From Roseiarcus sp963764955 (GTDB taxonomy: Bacteria > Pseudomonadota > Alphaproteobacteria > Rhizobiales > Beijerinckiaceae): a DNA stretch of 64,000 bases. Of this stretch, positions 43,403 through 52,360 are shown one piece after another (the first letter of the stretch is position 1; every line of letters begins with the position of its first letter). Made by a program: the position numbers and the translations under genes. Where the stretch lies: positions 186,001 to 250,000 of the forward strand of contig CAVXVE010000025.1 in NCBI GenBank assembly GCA_963764955.1. Direction: 5' to 3'. Under the pieces are notes generated by a model. It was not told the DNA's origin and searched no databases. It saw only the letters and a program-made list of their open reading frames with translations.

Positions 43403-43744
43403 CGGGTCTTATCTCTTGTTATGCTTGCGGCCGCAACAGGACGACGCCCAACGCTTCGCCGGCTCCATGAGTCTCGTCCAATGACGCGCCGCTCGGACGC
43501 GACGTCCAGCACTGATGAGCACAGGCAGCGGGAGTTTGACCTCACCAAGGACCTCGGCCGGGCGGAATCCACGGACAAGAGACGCGGGGCGTCCAAGGGC
43601 ATTCGGACGAGGCCAATCTGAGCAGCCCCGTCGAAGGCGAGATGCCCTGGAGGTCACCCACCGGATGTCGCGTAAGCATCCCCGAACCGAAACCTCCTGT
43701 CCTTTGTCGAGGGCGAACCCCGCAGAACACCTTGGGGGAGCCCC
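43403..43744. other. Unassigned region upstream of hisE
   Basis: No gene recognised on either strand and no trace of hisF, the expected neighbour. It forms the junction between the truncated his operon and the recombinase remnant, and must contain whatever promoter now drives hisE-coaA-traB. Confidence 0.4.
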
Positions 43745-44515
43745 GTGAAGCGGGAGGGCCGTAAGGCGAGCCTGCACTGCGCCATCTATACCCGCGTCTC
43801 GACCGAGAATGGATTGGAGCAGGAGTTCAACTCGCTCGACAATCAACGAGAGGCGTCGGAGGCCTATATCAGGAGCCTAGCGATTGCCGGTTCGAATTGT
43901 TGGAACGGGCAGAGCGATGGGGCGGCGGCGACTGTATCTACTACATGCTCTCGAACCCCATCTATGTGGGACGGCTTCGCCACAAGGGGCAGACCCACGT
44001 CGGCTTACCCCCAACAATTGTCGACCAAGAGACTGGGAGCGTGTCCAACGCCAGCTCGTGGACCGAACCCGACCAAGGCCGGTCTCCAACCGCAATGCCG
44101 AATCCTTTTTGCAGGGCAATCGGATAGGCCCAAGCCATGCGGCGAAGGGCGGACGGCATTGGCGCTACTATGTCTCGCGGGCTTTGCACAAAGGCCGCAA
44201 GTCAGACGCGGGATCGGTCACGCGCACCCAACTATCCGCCCAATGCGAGTTCAGGCACGTGCGGTCGTCGCCGAATCCTTTCGCAACGCCCATCGCTGGC
44301 TGGACGAACTGGTTCTTGATCGTGGCCAGACCATCGAGTCCATGGCCGCCCGCGAGAGGAAGAGCGAGCGCTCAATCCGCATGACACTGCCGCTGTCCTC
44401 GTCCTCCGCCGATTGTCGCCGCTGCTGTGGAAGGCCGTCTGCCCCGCGGGTTCAGGGCCAAGCGACTGATGGATCTGCCGACCGTATAGTCCCAACAATG
44501 GGCCGGGCTATCGGT
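43745..44515 (+). pseudogene. Large serine recombinase remnant
   Basis: The first 35 codons give CAIYTRVSTENGLEQEF and NSLDNQREASEAYI, the catalytic N terminus of a large serine recombinase (Ser in TRVST). The central 150-200 residues are missing. After about 43930 recombinase-domain pieces appear in shifting frames: YYMLSNPIYVGRLRHKGQTH, IVDQETWERVQRQL, SHAAKGGRHWRYYVSR, then the C-terminal LDELVLDRGQTIESMAARER and VEGRLPRGFRAKRLMDLP before a TAG near 44489. An internal deletion plus several frameshifts show a dead gene, likely the relic of an integrated element. Confidence 0.8.
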
Positions 44516-44559
44516 AGAGTAGGAGTGTGGCGCGATGGCGTTAGGTTGAGCATGTCTGT

Positions 44560-44967
44560 TCGCTCAAGCCCGAACATCTTCCATCCCAACACGAAGCGGC
44601 GCATGTAGAGATTCGCCAGCAAGGGTGAGATGGGCGAGCCCTGCGGAATGCCGCACCGCTTGTCTCGCGCTTCGGTCGTGCGCGTCTTCCGACCTCGATC
44701 GTCGGTTTCTTCAACAGGGCAATCCAGCCACATCCTGATCAGATGCAGCACGCGCCGATCAACGATCCTGCGCGCTACCGACTTGAGCAGGTCGGCATGG
44801 GGAATGCTCCCGAAGTAGTCCGCGAGGTCGGCGTCCACCACTTCCGGATGGTCGCGAAACAGCAGCTCTCCCGCCGCGACCACCGCCCGTTGGGCGTTTC
44901 GCCCAGGACGGTAGGCGTAAAGTTCCGGTGGAAGGTCGGCCTCGAAGATCGGTTCCAGCACCAGGAG
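44560..44967 (-). pseudogene. Group II intron reverse transcriptase fragment
   Basis: An internal slice of an intron-encoded reverse transcriptase: LEPIFEADLPPELYAYRPGR, VVDADLADYFGSIPH (RT motif A region with Asp), and RCGIPQGSPISPLLANLYM (the PQG block). It stops just before the YADD active site and lacks the N terminus and maturase part. It belongs to a different intron lineage from the intact one at 46789, judging by its sequence. It is fused in frame to the flipped IS110 fragment. Confidence 0.8.
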
Positions 44968-45117
44968 CCATGCTGGATTTTGGGTGACGGCGTGGATCAA
45001 GCGGCGGACATTTTTTGGTTCGCGACTTCGATTGCGTCGCGGAATTTTACACCGCGGACGATTTTCGGCACTGATTTTGTCCTTGCGGGCGCCGCCAGTT
45101 TTTCGCCGCCGCCATGA

Positions 45118-45264
45118 AAGACCTGCAGGCTTCAACGCATGCCGGAGCCATGTTGACGTCGGACCGCTTTCCAGACCGATCCTGGACGCGTGCGGGGCGC
45201 GGGTTCGGATGAACGAGATCAGAGCCCCAGGCTCGGATGGAAGATCCGCTTCTGTCACGACACG
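45118..45264 (-). pseudogene. IS110 transposase N-terminal fragment, inverted
   Basis: The minus strand encodes VVTEADLPSEPGALISFIRT and GLESGPTSTWLRHAL-KPAGL, the stretch that in IS110 transposases directly precedes the CMDARHA block. That block lies on the opposite strand from 45282. Flipping about 45118-45281 would rejoin AGL to PMICMDARHA, so a small inversion has broken this transposase. Confidence 0.75.
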
Positions 45265-45281
45265 CCCCCAGCTATTCAAAG

Positions 45282-45945
45282 CCCATGATCTGCATGGACG
45301 CTCGCCACGCCCATGCCACCCTTTCGGTTCGCCCCATCAAGTCCGATCGTAATGACGCGAGGGGGCTCGCCGAGCTGGTGCGTGTGGGTTGGTTCAAGGA
45401 GGTTCAGGTCAAGAGCCTCGGAGCCCATGAACGAATGGCGTTGCTCGGCGTTCGCCGTCGGCTCGTCGACATCCGGGTCGAGATCGACGGGCAGATCCGG
45501 GGCATTCTGAAGACCTTCGGTCTGGTCGTGGGCAGTGGCAACAAAGGAGCCTTCGCCCAACGTGCACGGATGATGGCCCAGGACCATCCAATCTTGTCGG
45601 CACTCGTCGAGAAACTACTCGACGTTCGGGAGGTTGCCGCTGCCAAGGTGGCGGTGCTTGACAAGGAAATCCGCCGTTTCGTCCGCGATGATCCAACCTT
45701 GCGACGCTTCTTGACGGTCCCTGGCGTCGGGCCAGTGACGGCTTTGGCATTCCATGCCACGGTCGATGAGCCCAGCAGGTTCAGGCGGGCCCGCGATGTA
45801 GGACCCTATCTCGGGCTGACACCTCGACGATATCAGTCCGGGAAACAGATCGGCAGGGCCACATCTCGAAATGCGGAGATCGGTTCACTCGAACGTGCCT
45901 GTACGAGGCAGCCAATGTCCTTCTCACGTGTCCGCCATCAGCGCC
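45282..45945 (+). pseudogene. IS110-family transposase body, truncated at both ends
   Basis: DEDD-type transposase of the IS110 family missing its N terminus. MICMDARHAHATLSVRPIKS and DRNDARGLAELVRVGWFKEV carry Asp residues of the RuvC-like domain; the Transposase_20 domain shows LRRFLTVPGVGPVTALAF and the YLGLTPRRYQSG segment with its Ser. Near 45862 the frame shifts, after which ISKCGDRFTRTCLYEAANVL continues and stops matching at about 45935 next to the IS3 element. It cannot make a working enzyme. Confidence 0.8.
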
Positions 45946-46011
45946 TTTGAGACAGCGCGGGGTTTTCACCTAGGGAGGATTTCTGGATCATCGTAGCCGC
46001 AAGGAGCGAAG

Positions 46012-46355
46012 ATGAGACAGAAATCCGGGCCGGAAAAGCAGCCGGCGGAAGACGCGATCAGGGACATTCGGCGCGCGACGCGTCGACATGTTTCAGCTGA
46101 AGAGAAGATCCGCGTCGTGTTGGAAGGGCTGCGCGGCGAGGAGAGCATCGCCGAACTCTGTCGCCGCGAGGGCATCGCCTCGTCGATGTCCTATGGCTGG
46201 TCGAAAGAGTTCCTGGAAGCCGGTAAGAAGCGGCTCGCCGGCGACACGGCGCGCGCCGCAACCTCCGACGAGGTGAAGGACCTTCGCCGGGAGGCGCAGG
46301 CGCTGAAAGAGGTCGTGGCCGATCTCACCCTCGAAAACCGGCTGCTCAAAAAACG
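46012..46355 (+). CDS. IS3-family transposase OrfA (HTH), truncated at 3' end
   Basis: The first frame of an IS3-type element: HVSAEEKIRVVLEGLRGEES and ELCRREGIASSMSYGWSKEF form the helix-turn-helix, followed by the leucine-zipper-like LTLENRLLKK. Normally about ten more residues and the overlap with OrfB follow. From about 46355 the sequence leaves the IS3 pattern (RKRRW...) and leads into the group II intron. A typical leader (AGGGAGGATTTCTGGATCAT) precedes the gene at 45972; the left IS end has been lost against the IS110 remnant. Confidence 0.8.
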
Positions 46356-46788
46356 TAAGCGGCGCTGGTCAAAAGCCAGGGTCGTGAGCGTTACGGAAAA
46401 GGCGCTTCAAAGGCGTCAGGTAGGAGACAGGAAGGCGAACACCCGTGAACCGCCGTACAAGTGTCGAAAGCTATCAGACGACGTCGAAACCGGTGAGTGA
46501 AGTTGCGCCGGGATCAGTCTGGACGATGCCTGCTGACGGGCCAGACGGCGTCCGGCATAGAGGCGGCGCGATCCTGTTTCAGGCTCTTGCGTTGAACTGC
46601 GGGAACCTTCGGCGGCGATGCCAAGCGAAAGGCCCAAGCCTGAAAAGCGAGGCCGACATTAGCGAAGCGCCGCCAAGGGACGGAGCCGTCCGTAGTAGCG
46701 TTGAGACCGCTGTAATGGCGGGGGAGCAAAGGGACGGCGTCATCTGGCGGGCATGGGAGATCAACCGGGCGACTGGGAGGAATCTCGC

Positions 46789-48024
46789 ATGACCTGCAAA
46801 TCGTACGGCATTCCCAAGGCGCTGATCTGGGAAGCCTGGTTGCATGTGAAAGCCAATCAGGGAGCCGCAGGGATCGACGCGGAGACGATCGAGCGGTTCG
46901 AGACGAAGCTCGCCGCCAACCTGTACAAGCTTTGGAATTGGATGAGTTCCGGCAGCTATTTTCCGCCGCCGGTGAAAGGCGTGCCGATTCCGAAGAAGTC
47001 CGGGGGCGTGCGGGTGTTGGGCGTCCCGACGGTAACCGACAGGATCGCGCAGACGGCGGTCAAGATGTGGCTGGAGCCACAGCTTGATCCGCTCTTCCAC
47101 GACGATTCCGATGGTTATCGGCCGGGGAAATCGGCGCTGGAGGCGATCGCTGTCACCAGACGCCGTTGCTGGGACCAAGACTGGGTGGTGGAGTTCGACA
47201 TTCGAGGCCTGTTCGACAATCTCGATCATGGCCTCCTGATGAAGGCTCTGCGCAAGCACTGTCAGGAGCCCTGGATCTTGCTCTACGTCGAGCGTTGGCT
47301 GAAAGCGCCGATGCAAAACGCGGAAGGGCAGCTTCAGGCGCGCGACAAGGGCACGCCGCAAGGCGGCGTCGTGTCGCCGATCCTGGCCAATCTGTTCCTG
47401 CACTACGCGTTTGATCTCTGGGTGACGCGGCATTTGCCTGGCGTCCGGTTCGCCCGGTACGCCGATGACGCCGTGCTTCACTGCAAGAGCCGACGCCAGG
47501 CGGAATACGTGCTTGACCGCATCCGGGAGCGGTTCCAAGCCTGCAATCTCGAACTGCATCCGGGCAAGACGCGGATCGTGTATTGCAAGGACATCAATCG
47601 GACCGAAGCGAATCCCGACATCCAGTTCACCTTTCTCGGCTACACGTTCCGCCCCCGCAAGGCGATGGACAAGTACGACCGCGTCTACGTGAACTTCTCA
47701 CCGGCGGTCAGCCGCGACGCCCTCAAGGCGATGCGGCAGACAATCCGGGGTTGGCGGGTCCAACTGAAGAACGACAAGAGCGTGGCCGATCTCTCGGCCA
47801 TGCTTGGCCCGATCCTGAGGGGATGGCAGCAATATTACGGCCATTTCCACGGCTCGGCGCTCAAGTCGGTCTGGCGACGCGTGAACCAAGCTCTGGTCGG
47901 ATGGCTGATGCGCAAGCACAAGAAGCTGGCGGGCCATAAAACACGCGCCGCCGAAACGCTCAAACGGCTGGCCCAACGTCAGCCACGCGCATTCGTCCAT
48001 TGGTCGATGGGGTATCAGTCGTAG
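46789..48024 (+). CDS. ltrA: Group II intron reverse transcriptase/maturase
   Basis: 411 residues, intact. RT blocks: KKSGGVRVLGVPTVTDRIAQ, DGYRPGKSALEAI, VVEFDIRGLFDNLDH (motif A Asp), KGTPQGGVVSPILANLFL, and FARYADDAVLHC with YADD at 224-227. The maturase/thumb domain follows (LGYTFRPRKA, LRGWQQYYGHFH). There is no HNH endonuclease domain at the C terminus, so it belongs to an endonuclease-less class. ATG at 46789 has GGGAGGAA upstream; an in-frame ATG at 46753 is weaker. It should splice and mobilise the intron RNA. Confidence 0.93.
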   Translation: MTCKSYGIPKALIWEAWLHVKANQGAAGIDAETIERFETKLAANLYKLWNWMSSGSYFPPPVKGVPIPKKSGGVRVLGVPTVTDRIAQTAVKMWLEPQLDPLFHDDSDGYRPGKSALEAIAVTRRRCWDQDWVVEFDIRGLFDNLDHGLLMKALRKHCQEPWILLYVERWLKAPMQNAEGQLQARDKGTPQGGVVSPILANLFLHYAFDLWVTRHLPGVRFARYADDAVLHCKSRRQAEYVLDRIRERFQACNLELHPGKTRIVYCKDINRTEANPDIQFTFLGYTFRPRKAMDKYDRVYVNFSPAVSRDALKAMRQTIRGWRVQLKNDKSVADLSAMLGPILRGWQQYYGHFHGSALKSVWRRVNQALVGWLMRKHKKLAGHKTRAAETLKRLAQRQPRAFVHWSMGYQS

Positions 48025-48036
48025 GATGGATGATGG

Positions 48037-48070
48037 GAGCCGGATGAGCTGAGAGGTTCACGTCCGGTTC
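48037..48070 (+). ncRNA. Group II intron domain V
   Basis: Exactly 34 nt: GAGCCGGA pairs with TCCGGTTC, a two-base bulge follows, and GAGCT pairs with GGTTC around a GAGA tetraloop. The catalytic AGC triad is at positions 2-4. This is the diagnostic heart of a group II ribozyme and lies 12 nt after the reverse transcriptase stop. Confidence 0.93.
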
Positions 48071-48110
48071 TGCGAGGGGCCGAAGGCGAAACTCCTTCGG
48101 CCTACTCACC

Positions 48111-48659
48111 CCTATCTCAAGATCACGGGCTGGGGCTGGTGCTATCTCTCCACCGTGCTGGACGACTTCTCGCGCTTCATTGTCGCCTGGAAGCTCTGCG
48201 CGACGATGAAAGCGCTGGACGTCGCCGCCACGCTCGATCATCTGGCGCTGGCGGCTTCAGGGCTCGATCAGATGACCGTCGTTCACCGGCCACGCCTGCT
48301 GTCGGATAACGGAGCGTCATACGTCGCGGAGGATCTCGCGCAATGGCTGGATCAGCAGAAAATGGAGCATGTCCGCGGAGCGCCTTTCCATCCGCAGACC
48401 CAGGGCAAGATCGAGCGCTGGCATCAGACGCTCAAGAACCGCATCCTGCTCGAGCAACGACCTGCCCGGCGATCTCGAACGCCAGGTCGCGGCCTTCGTC
48501 GAGCACTACAACCATGCCCGCTATCACGAGAGCCTCGGCAATCTCACTCCGGCTGACGTCTACTTCGGACGCGCTGAGGCCGTCCTCCTCGAACGCGAAA
48601 GGATCAAGCGCCAGACAATCGCAAACCGTCGCTTGCAGCATCAACTGCGCGCCGCATAA
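48111..48659 (+). pseudogene. IS3-family transposase OrfB, C-terminal half, frameshifted
   Basis: Second half of the rve-type DDE integrase: YLKITGWGWCYLSTVLDDFS, RPRLLSDNGASYVAEDLAQW (second Asp) and GAPFHPQTQGKIERWHQTLK (Glu). The front part with the HTH_21 domain and the first Asp is missing, replaced by the intron. A one-base frameshift near 48455 separates NRILLE from DLPGDLERQVAAFVEHYNHA; the end is HQLRAA. The IS right end is probably TGACGACGGACA at 48721-48732, which abuts a truncated gene. Not functional. Confidence 0.82.
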
Positions 48660-48732
48660 TCTCAATCACAGATGAGCCAGAGCCTCCCTTCCGAAAGCAA
48701 GCAAACTGCCTCAAATCATCTGACGACGGACA

Positions 48733-48792
48733 ACCGGAAGCGCAGAACCTGCGACCCTCCCGATTTTCCGTTTGGCAGCGTGAACAGCGCAC
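48733..48792 (-). pseudogene. N-terminal zinc-ribbon remnant cut by the IS3 element
   Basis: Twenty codons from a GTG at 48792 read VRCSRCQTENREGRRFCASG, a typical CxxC...C zinc ribbon found at the start of adenylate-cyclase-like and AAA signalling proteins. It stops exactly at the inferred IS end (48732). This is too short to be certain, but the match of its end with the IS boundary supports a real gene start removed by the insertion and later deletion. Confidence 0.5.
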
Positions 48793-49425
48793 CGGTGATC
48801 GCTCTTCGTTCGGCGGTCGACGCGCCAGAAGCCTAACACAGGTTCCACTGCCACGTTTTTCCAGCGAGACCTTCGTAAGAAGGGCAGTCTGCGCGCAGTC
48901 TAGTTGCTCCTCTCGGACATACAGAGATCGAGAGCCCTCCATTACCCTGGGGATCGAAATCGACGATGCCTTGACTTTATCTGGGCAAGTCGAACTCTGA
49001 AGGACCGTGCGCGTCGAGGCGCGTCATACACGCGTACCGGTGAAGACGACATCAAGGTTTCTTTGCCCGGTGGTAATTTAGGGCGCAGCCTCGGCGGCCA
49101 GTTTCCTTCAAGCTGGCCGCATCTGAGTTAGCCCGCCTTTTAGGTAAAAATGCCCGCAAAAAACACTCTTGAATTCTCATCTTTGCCATCATCTCGAGGT
49201 CCAGGCAGACATTTCTCACTGCATTTTCCCTGGTGCTTGGCTCCGAGGCGGCGGATTTCGGGTCGGGTCGCCCATTCTGTCAGGTCGCCTCCGCCATCTC
49301 GGGTTGATCAACCTGTTCGGACGAGCTAGAGGCAGTAGGGCAGACGCTGGCCAACGCTCTGGTTTGCTGGGAGAAGAAGCACGCCGCTTTGCGGGGGAAG
49401 TTAGCTTGCAAGGCCTGCTATTTGC
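48793..49425. other. Unassigned region before the surface-sugar cluster
   Basis: No protein I can support. It is more A/T-rich than the flanks from 49060 to 49200 and must hold the promoter of the downstream cluster and perhaps that of the truncated zinc-ribbon gene. No clear promoter or hairpin could be fixed. Confidence 0.4.
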
Positions 49426-50964
49426 GTGAGCGTGATCAAACTGAATTCGGATCCGGCGCTGAGGCGTCGGGACCAAATGAAGAAATCGGGCCCTCATGTG
49501 ACGATTTCGAACCCAAACAGCGAGACGAAAGTCGGGGTCCGCCAGCCTGAATTCGGTGGACCCCTTGTCGTCGGTCTCGATGAGACGCTTGTTCAAACAG
49601 ACTTATTGCTTGAGTTTGTGTTCGCCTACATCTCCGCTAATCCACTCCGCGCCGTAAAAGTGCTCAGATCGCTTTTGCACGGCCGAGCGCAGCTCAAAGC
49701 CGACATCGCGCGCGACACGCCGATCGACGTTGCGCTGTTGCCGTACAACGAGCATGTCCTGTCATTGATCGAAGACGCGCGCAATTCCGGCCGCGAGGTT
49801 TATCTCGCCTCCGCGTGCAACGAGCGTTATGTTGAGGCGGTCGCGAGACACCTTAGCCTGTTTGACGGCTGGTTTGGCTCGAGCGACGCACGCAATCTAA
49901 CGGGCAGCGTAAAAGCGACCCTTCTGGTCGACCGCTTTGGAACGCGCGGCTTCGATTATCTGGGCAACGGGCGAGCGGACCTCGCGATCTGGTCTACGGC
50001 CCGCGGGCGCATCGCCGTCGGTGCCAGCGCGCAAGTCGTCGCCGCATTGAAGCGTCTCGATCCCACTGCGGATGTCCTTCCGACACGGACCGGTGGACTG
50101 CGCGTCTGGTTGCGCCTCTTTCGCGTGCATCATTGGACTAAGAACGGGCTCGTATTCGTGCCGCTGTTTGCGGCGCATCTTTTCACGATCCGAGCGTTCG
50201 CCTCGGCCTTCGTCGCAGCGATCGCCTTCTCGCTCGCCGCCTCTGCGATTTACATCGTCAACGACCTTATCGACATCGAGGCTGACCGTAAACACCGCAG
50301 CAAGAAGAATCGTCCACTAGCGGCAGGAACGGCGCCCGTCGGGCAGGCTCTGAACTTCGCGGTCACGTTTCTGGCGATCGCCCTCGGCCTCGGGCTCCTC
50401 CTCCCCGCCCCGTTCACTCCGGTTCTTGCGGCTTATCTCGCAACGACCACGGCGTACTCGCTCTACCTCAAGCGGAAGCTTATGCTGGACGTCGTCGCGC
50501 TGGCGGGGCTGTACACCTTGAGGGTGATTGGCGGGGCGGTCGCGGTCTCGACGATTCCGACCGAATGGATCCTCGCTTTCTCAATGTTCGTCTTCACTTC
50601 GCTCGCGCTCCTTAAACGGTACGCGGAGCTCGCGGCGAGGCTCGACGCAGCGCTTCCAGACCTGACGAATCGAGACTACAAAAGAGCGGATCTCCCGGTG
50701 ATAAGCGCGCTGTCGGCGGCCTCAGGCATGAACGCGGTGACGGTCTTTGCGCTGTACATTTCGTCGGACAATGTCCATCGTCTCTATCGTCATCCGAAAG
50801 CGCTCTGGCTGGTTTGCCCTATTCTCCTGTACTGGATCGGGCGGGTGATAGTTTTGGCTGAGCGTCGCCTCATTGACGACGACCCGATCCTGTTTGCGCT
50901 GCGAGACGGAGTGAGTTTGCTAGCTTTTGGAGCCATCGCGACGATCATGATCGCGGCAGCTTGA
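49426..50964 (+). CDS. UbiA prenyltransferase with N-terminal HAD-like domain (DPPR synthase-like)
   Basis: 512 residues: a HAD-like domain (about 45-200) fused to an integral-membrane UbiA prenyltransferase (about 220-512). The UbiA part has NDLIDIEADRKHRSKKNRPL, the NDxxDxxxD site, and LYTLRVIGGAVAVST, which resembles mycobacterial DPPR synthase Rv3806c. It would join phosphoribosyl diphosphate to a polyprenyl phosphate. The HAD part begins LVVGLDETLVQTD; the usual first Asp nucleophile is Gly, so dephosphorylation by the classical mechanism looks lost. Start GTG at 49426 or ATG at 49477. It is followed after 4 bases by the DprE1-like gene. Confidence 0.87.
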   Translation: MSVIKLNSDPALRRRDQMKKSGPHVTISNPNSETKVGVRQPEFGGPLVVGLDETLVQTDLLLEFVFAYISANPLRAVKVLRSLLHGRAQLKADIARDTPIDVALLPYNEHVLSLIEDARNSGREVYLASACNERYVEAVARHLSLFDGWFGSSDARNLTGSVKATLLVDRFGTRGFDYLGNGRADLAIWSTARGRIAVGASAQVVAALKRLDPTADVLPTRTGGLRVWLRLFRVHHWTKNGLVFVPLFAAHLFTIRAFASAFVAAIAFSLAASAIYIVNDLIDIEADRKHRSKKNRPLAAGTAPVGQALNFAVTFLAIALGLGLLLPAPFTPVLAAYLATTTAYSLYLKRKLMLDVVALAGLYTLRVIGGAVAVSTIPTEWILAFSMFVFTSLALLKRYAELAARLDAALPDLTNRDYKRADLPVISALSAASGMNAVTVFALYISSDNVHRLYRHPKALWLVCPILLYWIGRVIVLAERRLIDDDPILFALRDGVSLLAFGAIATIMIAAA

Positions 50965-50968
50965 CCGA

Positions 50969-52360
50969 ATGACGGAAACCGCATCCTTTCTCCGGCGCTC
51001 CGCGGACGCAACCGGGGTGCGTGTCGCCGAGAATGCGGTGCGGCAGAGCTTTGCTGAACGCCGCGACATCCTCTCCTGGGGCCGTGTGGACCGGCGGCCG
51101 CAGCATTGGGCGTGTCCGCATTTTCGCGACGAGCTCGTCGAACTCCTGCGCGATCCCGAGTGGCCGCACAAGCTCGCGATCGGGCTTCGACGCTCCTACG
51201 GCGACTCGTGTCTCAACAGTGCCGGCGCGCTCATCGAAATGATCCAGCTCGACCGCCTGATCGCCTTCGACCCCCTGAAGGGCCGACTTCGCGGCGAGGC
51301 TGGAGTCAGCCTGTCCGAGGCGCTCAAGATCGTCGTGCCGCGCGGGTGGTTCCTGCCAACAACGCCAGGGACGCGCTTCGTCACGCTTGGCGGAGCGGTT
51401 GCAAACGACGTCCACGGCAAGAACCACCATAAAGCCGGCTCCTTCGGCGCGAACGTACTGGCGTTGGGACTGCAGCGAAGCGATGGCGGGGCTGTCACCG
51501 TGACTCCGGAAACTCAGCCGGATCTCTTTCGCGCGACCATCGGCGGCCTCGGCCTCACCGGGGTGATCGAATGGGTCGAGATCGCGCTCGTCCCGATCGC
51601 AAGCGCTTTCCTCGACGTCGAGATTGCGCCGTTCGAGAATCTAGAAGAGTTCTGGTGTCTAGTCGCCGAAAGCGTCGACTCTCACGAGCATACGGTGGCC
51701 TGGATCGATTGCGCGACAAGTCGCGGGCGCGGCGTGTTCACTCGTGCGAACTGGGCCTCATCCGGCGGGCTTGCGACTCACGACGATCGTTCGCTCCGCG
51801 CCGTCCCGTTCGATTTCCCCGGCTACGCTTTGAATCGCCTGAGCGTCGGAGCGTTCAACGAACTCTACTACCGCCTGCACAAGATGAAGGCGACCAATCA
51901 GGTACAGGACTATCAGACTTATTTTTATCCGCTCGATTCCATCCGCAGCTGGAACCGCCTGTATGGTGTTCGCGGGATCCGCCAGTATCAGTGCGTCATT
52001 CCATGGGGCGAAGAACGGGTTGCATTGCCTGCGCTGCTGGCCGAAATTGCCCGAACGAGGCAGGCGTCCTTCCTGGCAATCCTGAAGACGTTCGGCGACA
52101 AACCTTCCGCGGGACTCCTCTCCTTTCCGAGGCCCGGGACGACCCTCGCGCTCGACTTCCCTTACAGAGGCGAGGAGACCCTTTCCCTCATGAGCCGTCT
52201 CGACTCGATCGTGCGCGAGGCGAAGGGCGCGCTCTATCCGGCCAAGGACGGACGAATGCCGACGGACATGTTCCGGCTTTCCTTTCCGCAGTGGGAGACC
52301 TTCGCGCGGCTGAAAGACCCCGCAATGAACTCGGACTTCTGGCGCAGGGTTTCGCAGTGA
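50969..52360 (+). CDS. dprE1: FAD-dependent oxidase, DprE1-like
   Basis: FAD-binding PCMH-type oxidoreductase of 463 residues resembling decaprenylphosphoryl-ribose 2'-oxidase. The flavin loop is GLRRSYGDSCLNSAG, then TTPGTRFVTLGGAVANDVHG and KNHHKAGSFG, strongly reminiscent of DprE1. The C-terminal ALO-like domain has LYGVRGIRQYQCVIPWG and LAILKTFGDKPSAGLLSFPR. It would oxidise the ribose 2'-OH of the lipid-linked sugar, the first half of epimerisation to arabinose. The drug-binding Cys of mycobacterial DprE1 is not evident in the corresponding stretch. Its stop overlaps the GTG of the next gene (GTGA). Confidence 0.87.
   Translation: MTETASFLRRSADATGVRVAENAVRQSFAERRDILSWGRVDRRPQHWACPHFRDELVELLRDPEWPHKLAIGLRRSYGDSCLNSAGALIEMIQLDRLIAFDPLKGRLRGEAGVSLSEALKIVVPRGWFLPTTPGTRFVTLGGAVANDVHGKNHHKAGSFGANVLALGLQRSDGGAVTVTPETQPDLFRATIGGLGLTGVIEWVEIALVPIASAFLDVEIAPFENLEEFWCLVAESVDSHEHTVAWIDCATSRGRGVFTRANWASSGGLATHDDRSLRAVPFDFPGYALNRLSVGAFNELYYRLHKMKATNQVQDYQTYFYPLDSIRSWNRLYGVRGIRQYQCVIPWGEERVALPALLAEIARTRQASFLAILKTFGDKPSAGLLSFPRPGTTLALDFPYRGEETLSLMSRLDSIVREAKGALYPAKDGRMPTDMFRLSFPQWETFARLKDPAMNSDFWRRVSQ

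Larger units (their letters stand above)
46384..48108 (+). mobile_element. Group II intron with reverse transcriptase, inserted in an IS3 element
   Basis: A complete-looking retrointron: about 400 nt of non-coding 5' RNA domains, the reverse transcriptase gene in domain IV, domain V at 48037-48070 and a domain VI hairpin (GGCCGAAGG with CCTTCGGCC, 48078-48102). The 5' end is put at GTGAGCG (46384), which resembles the GUGYG consensus, but could lie up to 30 nt earlier; the 3' end is near 48108. It is flanked by OrfA on the left and the second half of OrfB on the right. Confidence 0.8.

Noticed and set aside
43409..43846. Minus-strand frame overlapping the recombinase start
   Set aside because: No homology, and it covers both the unassigned junction and the clear recombinase N terminus.
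46753..48108. Possible retron or defence-associated reverse transcriptase
   Set aside because: The adjacent 34-nt domain V and domain VI hairpin show a group II intron maturase; no msr/msd-like RNA or effector gene is present.
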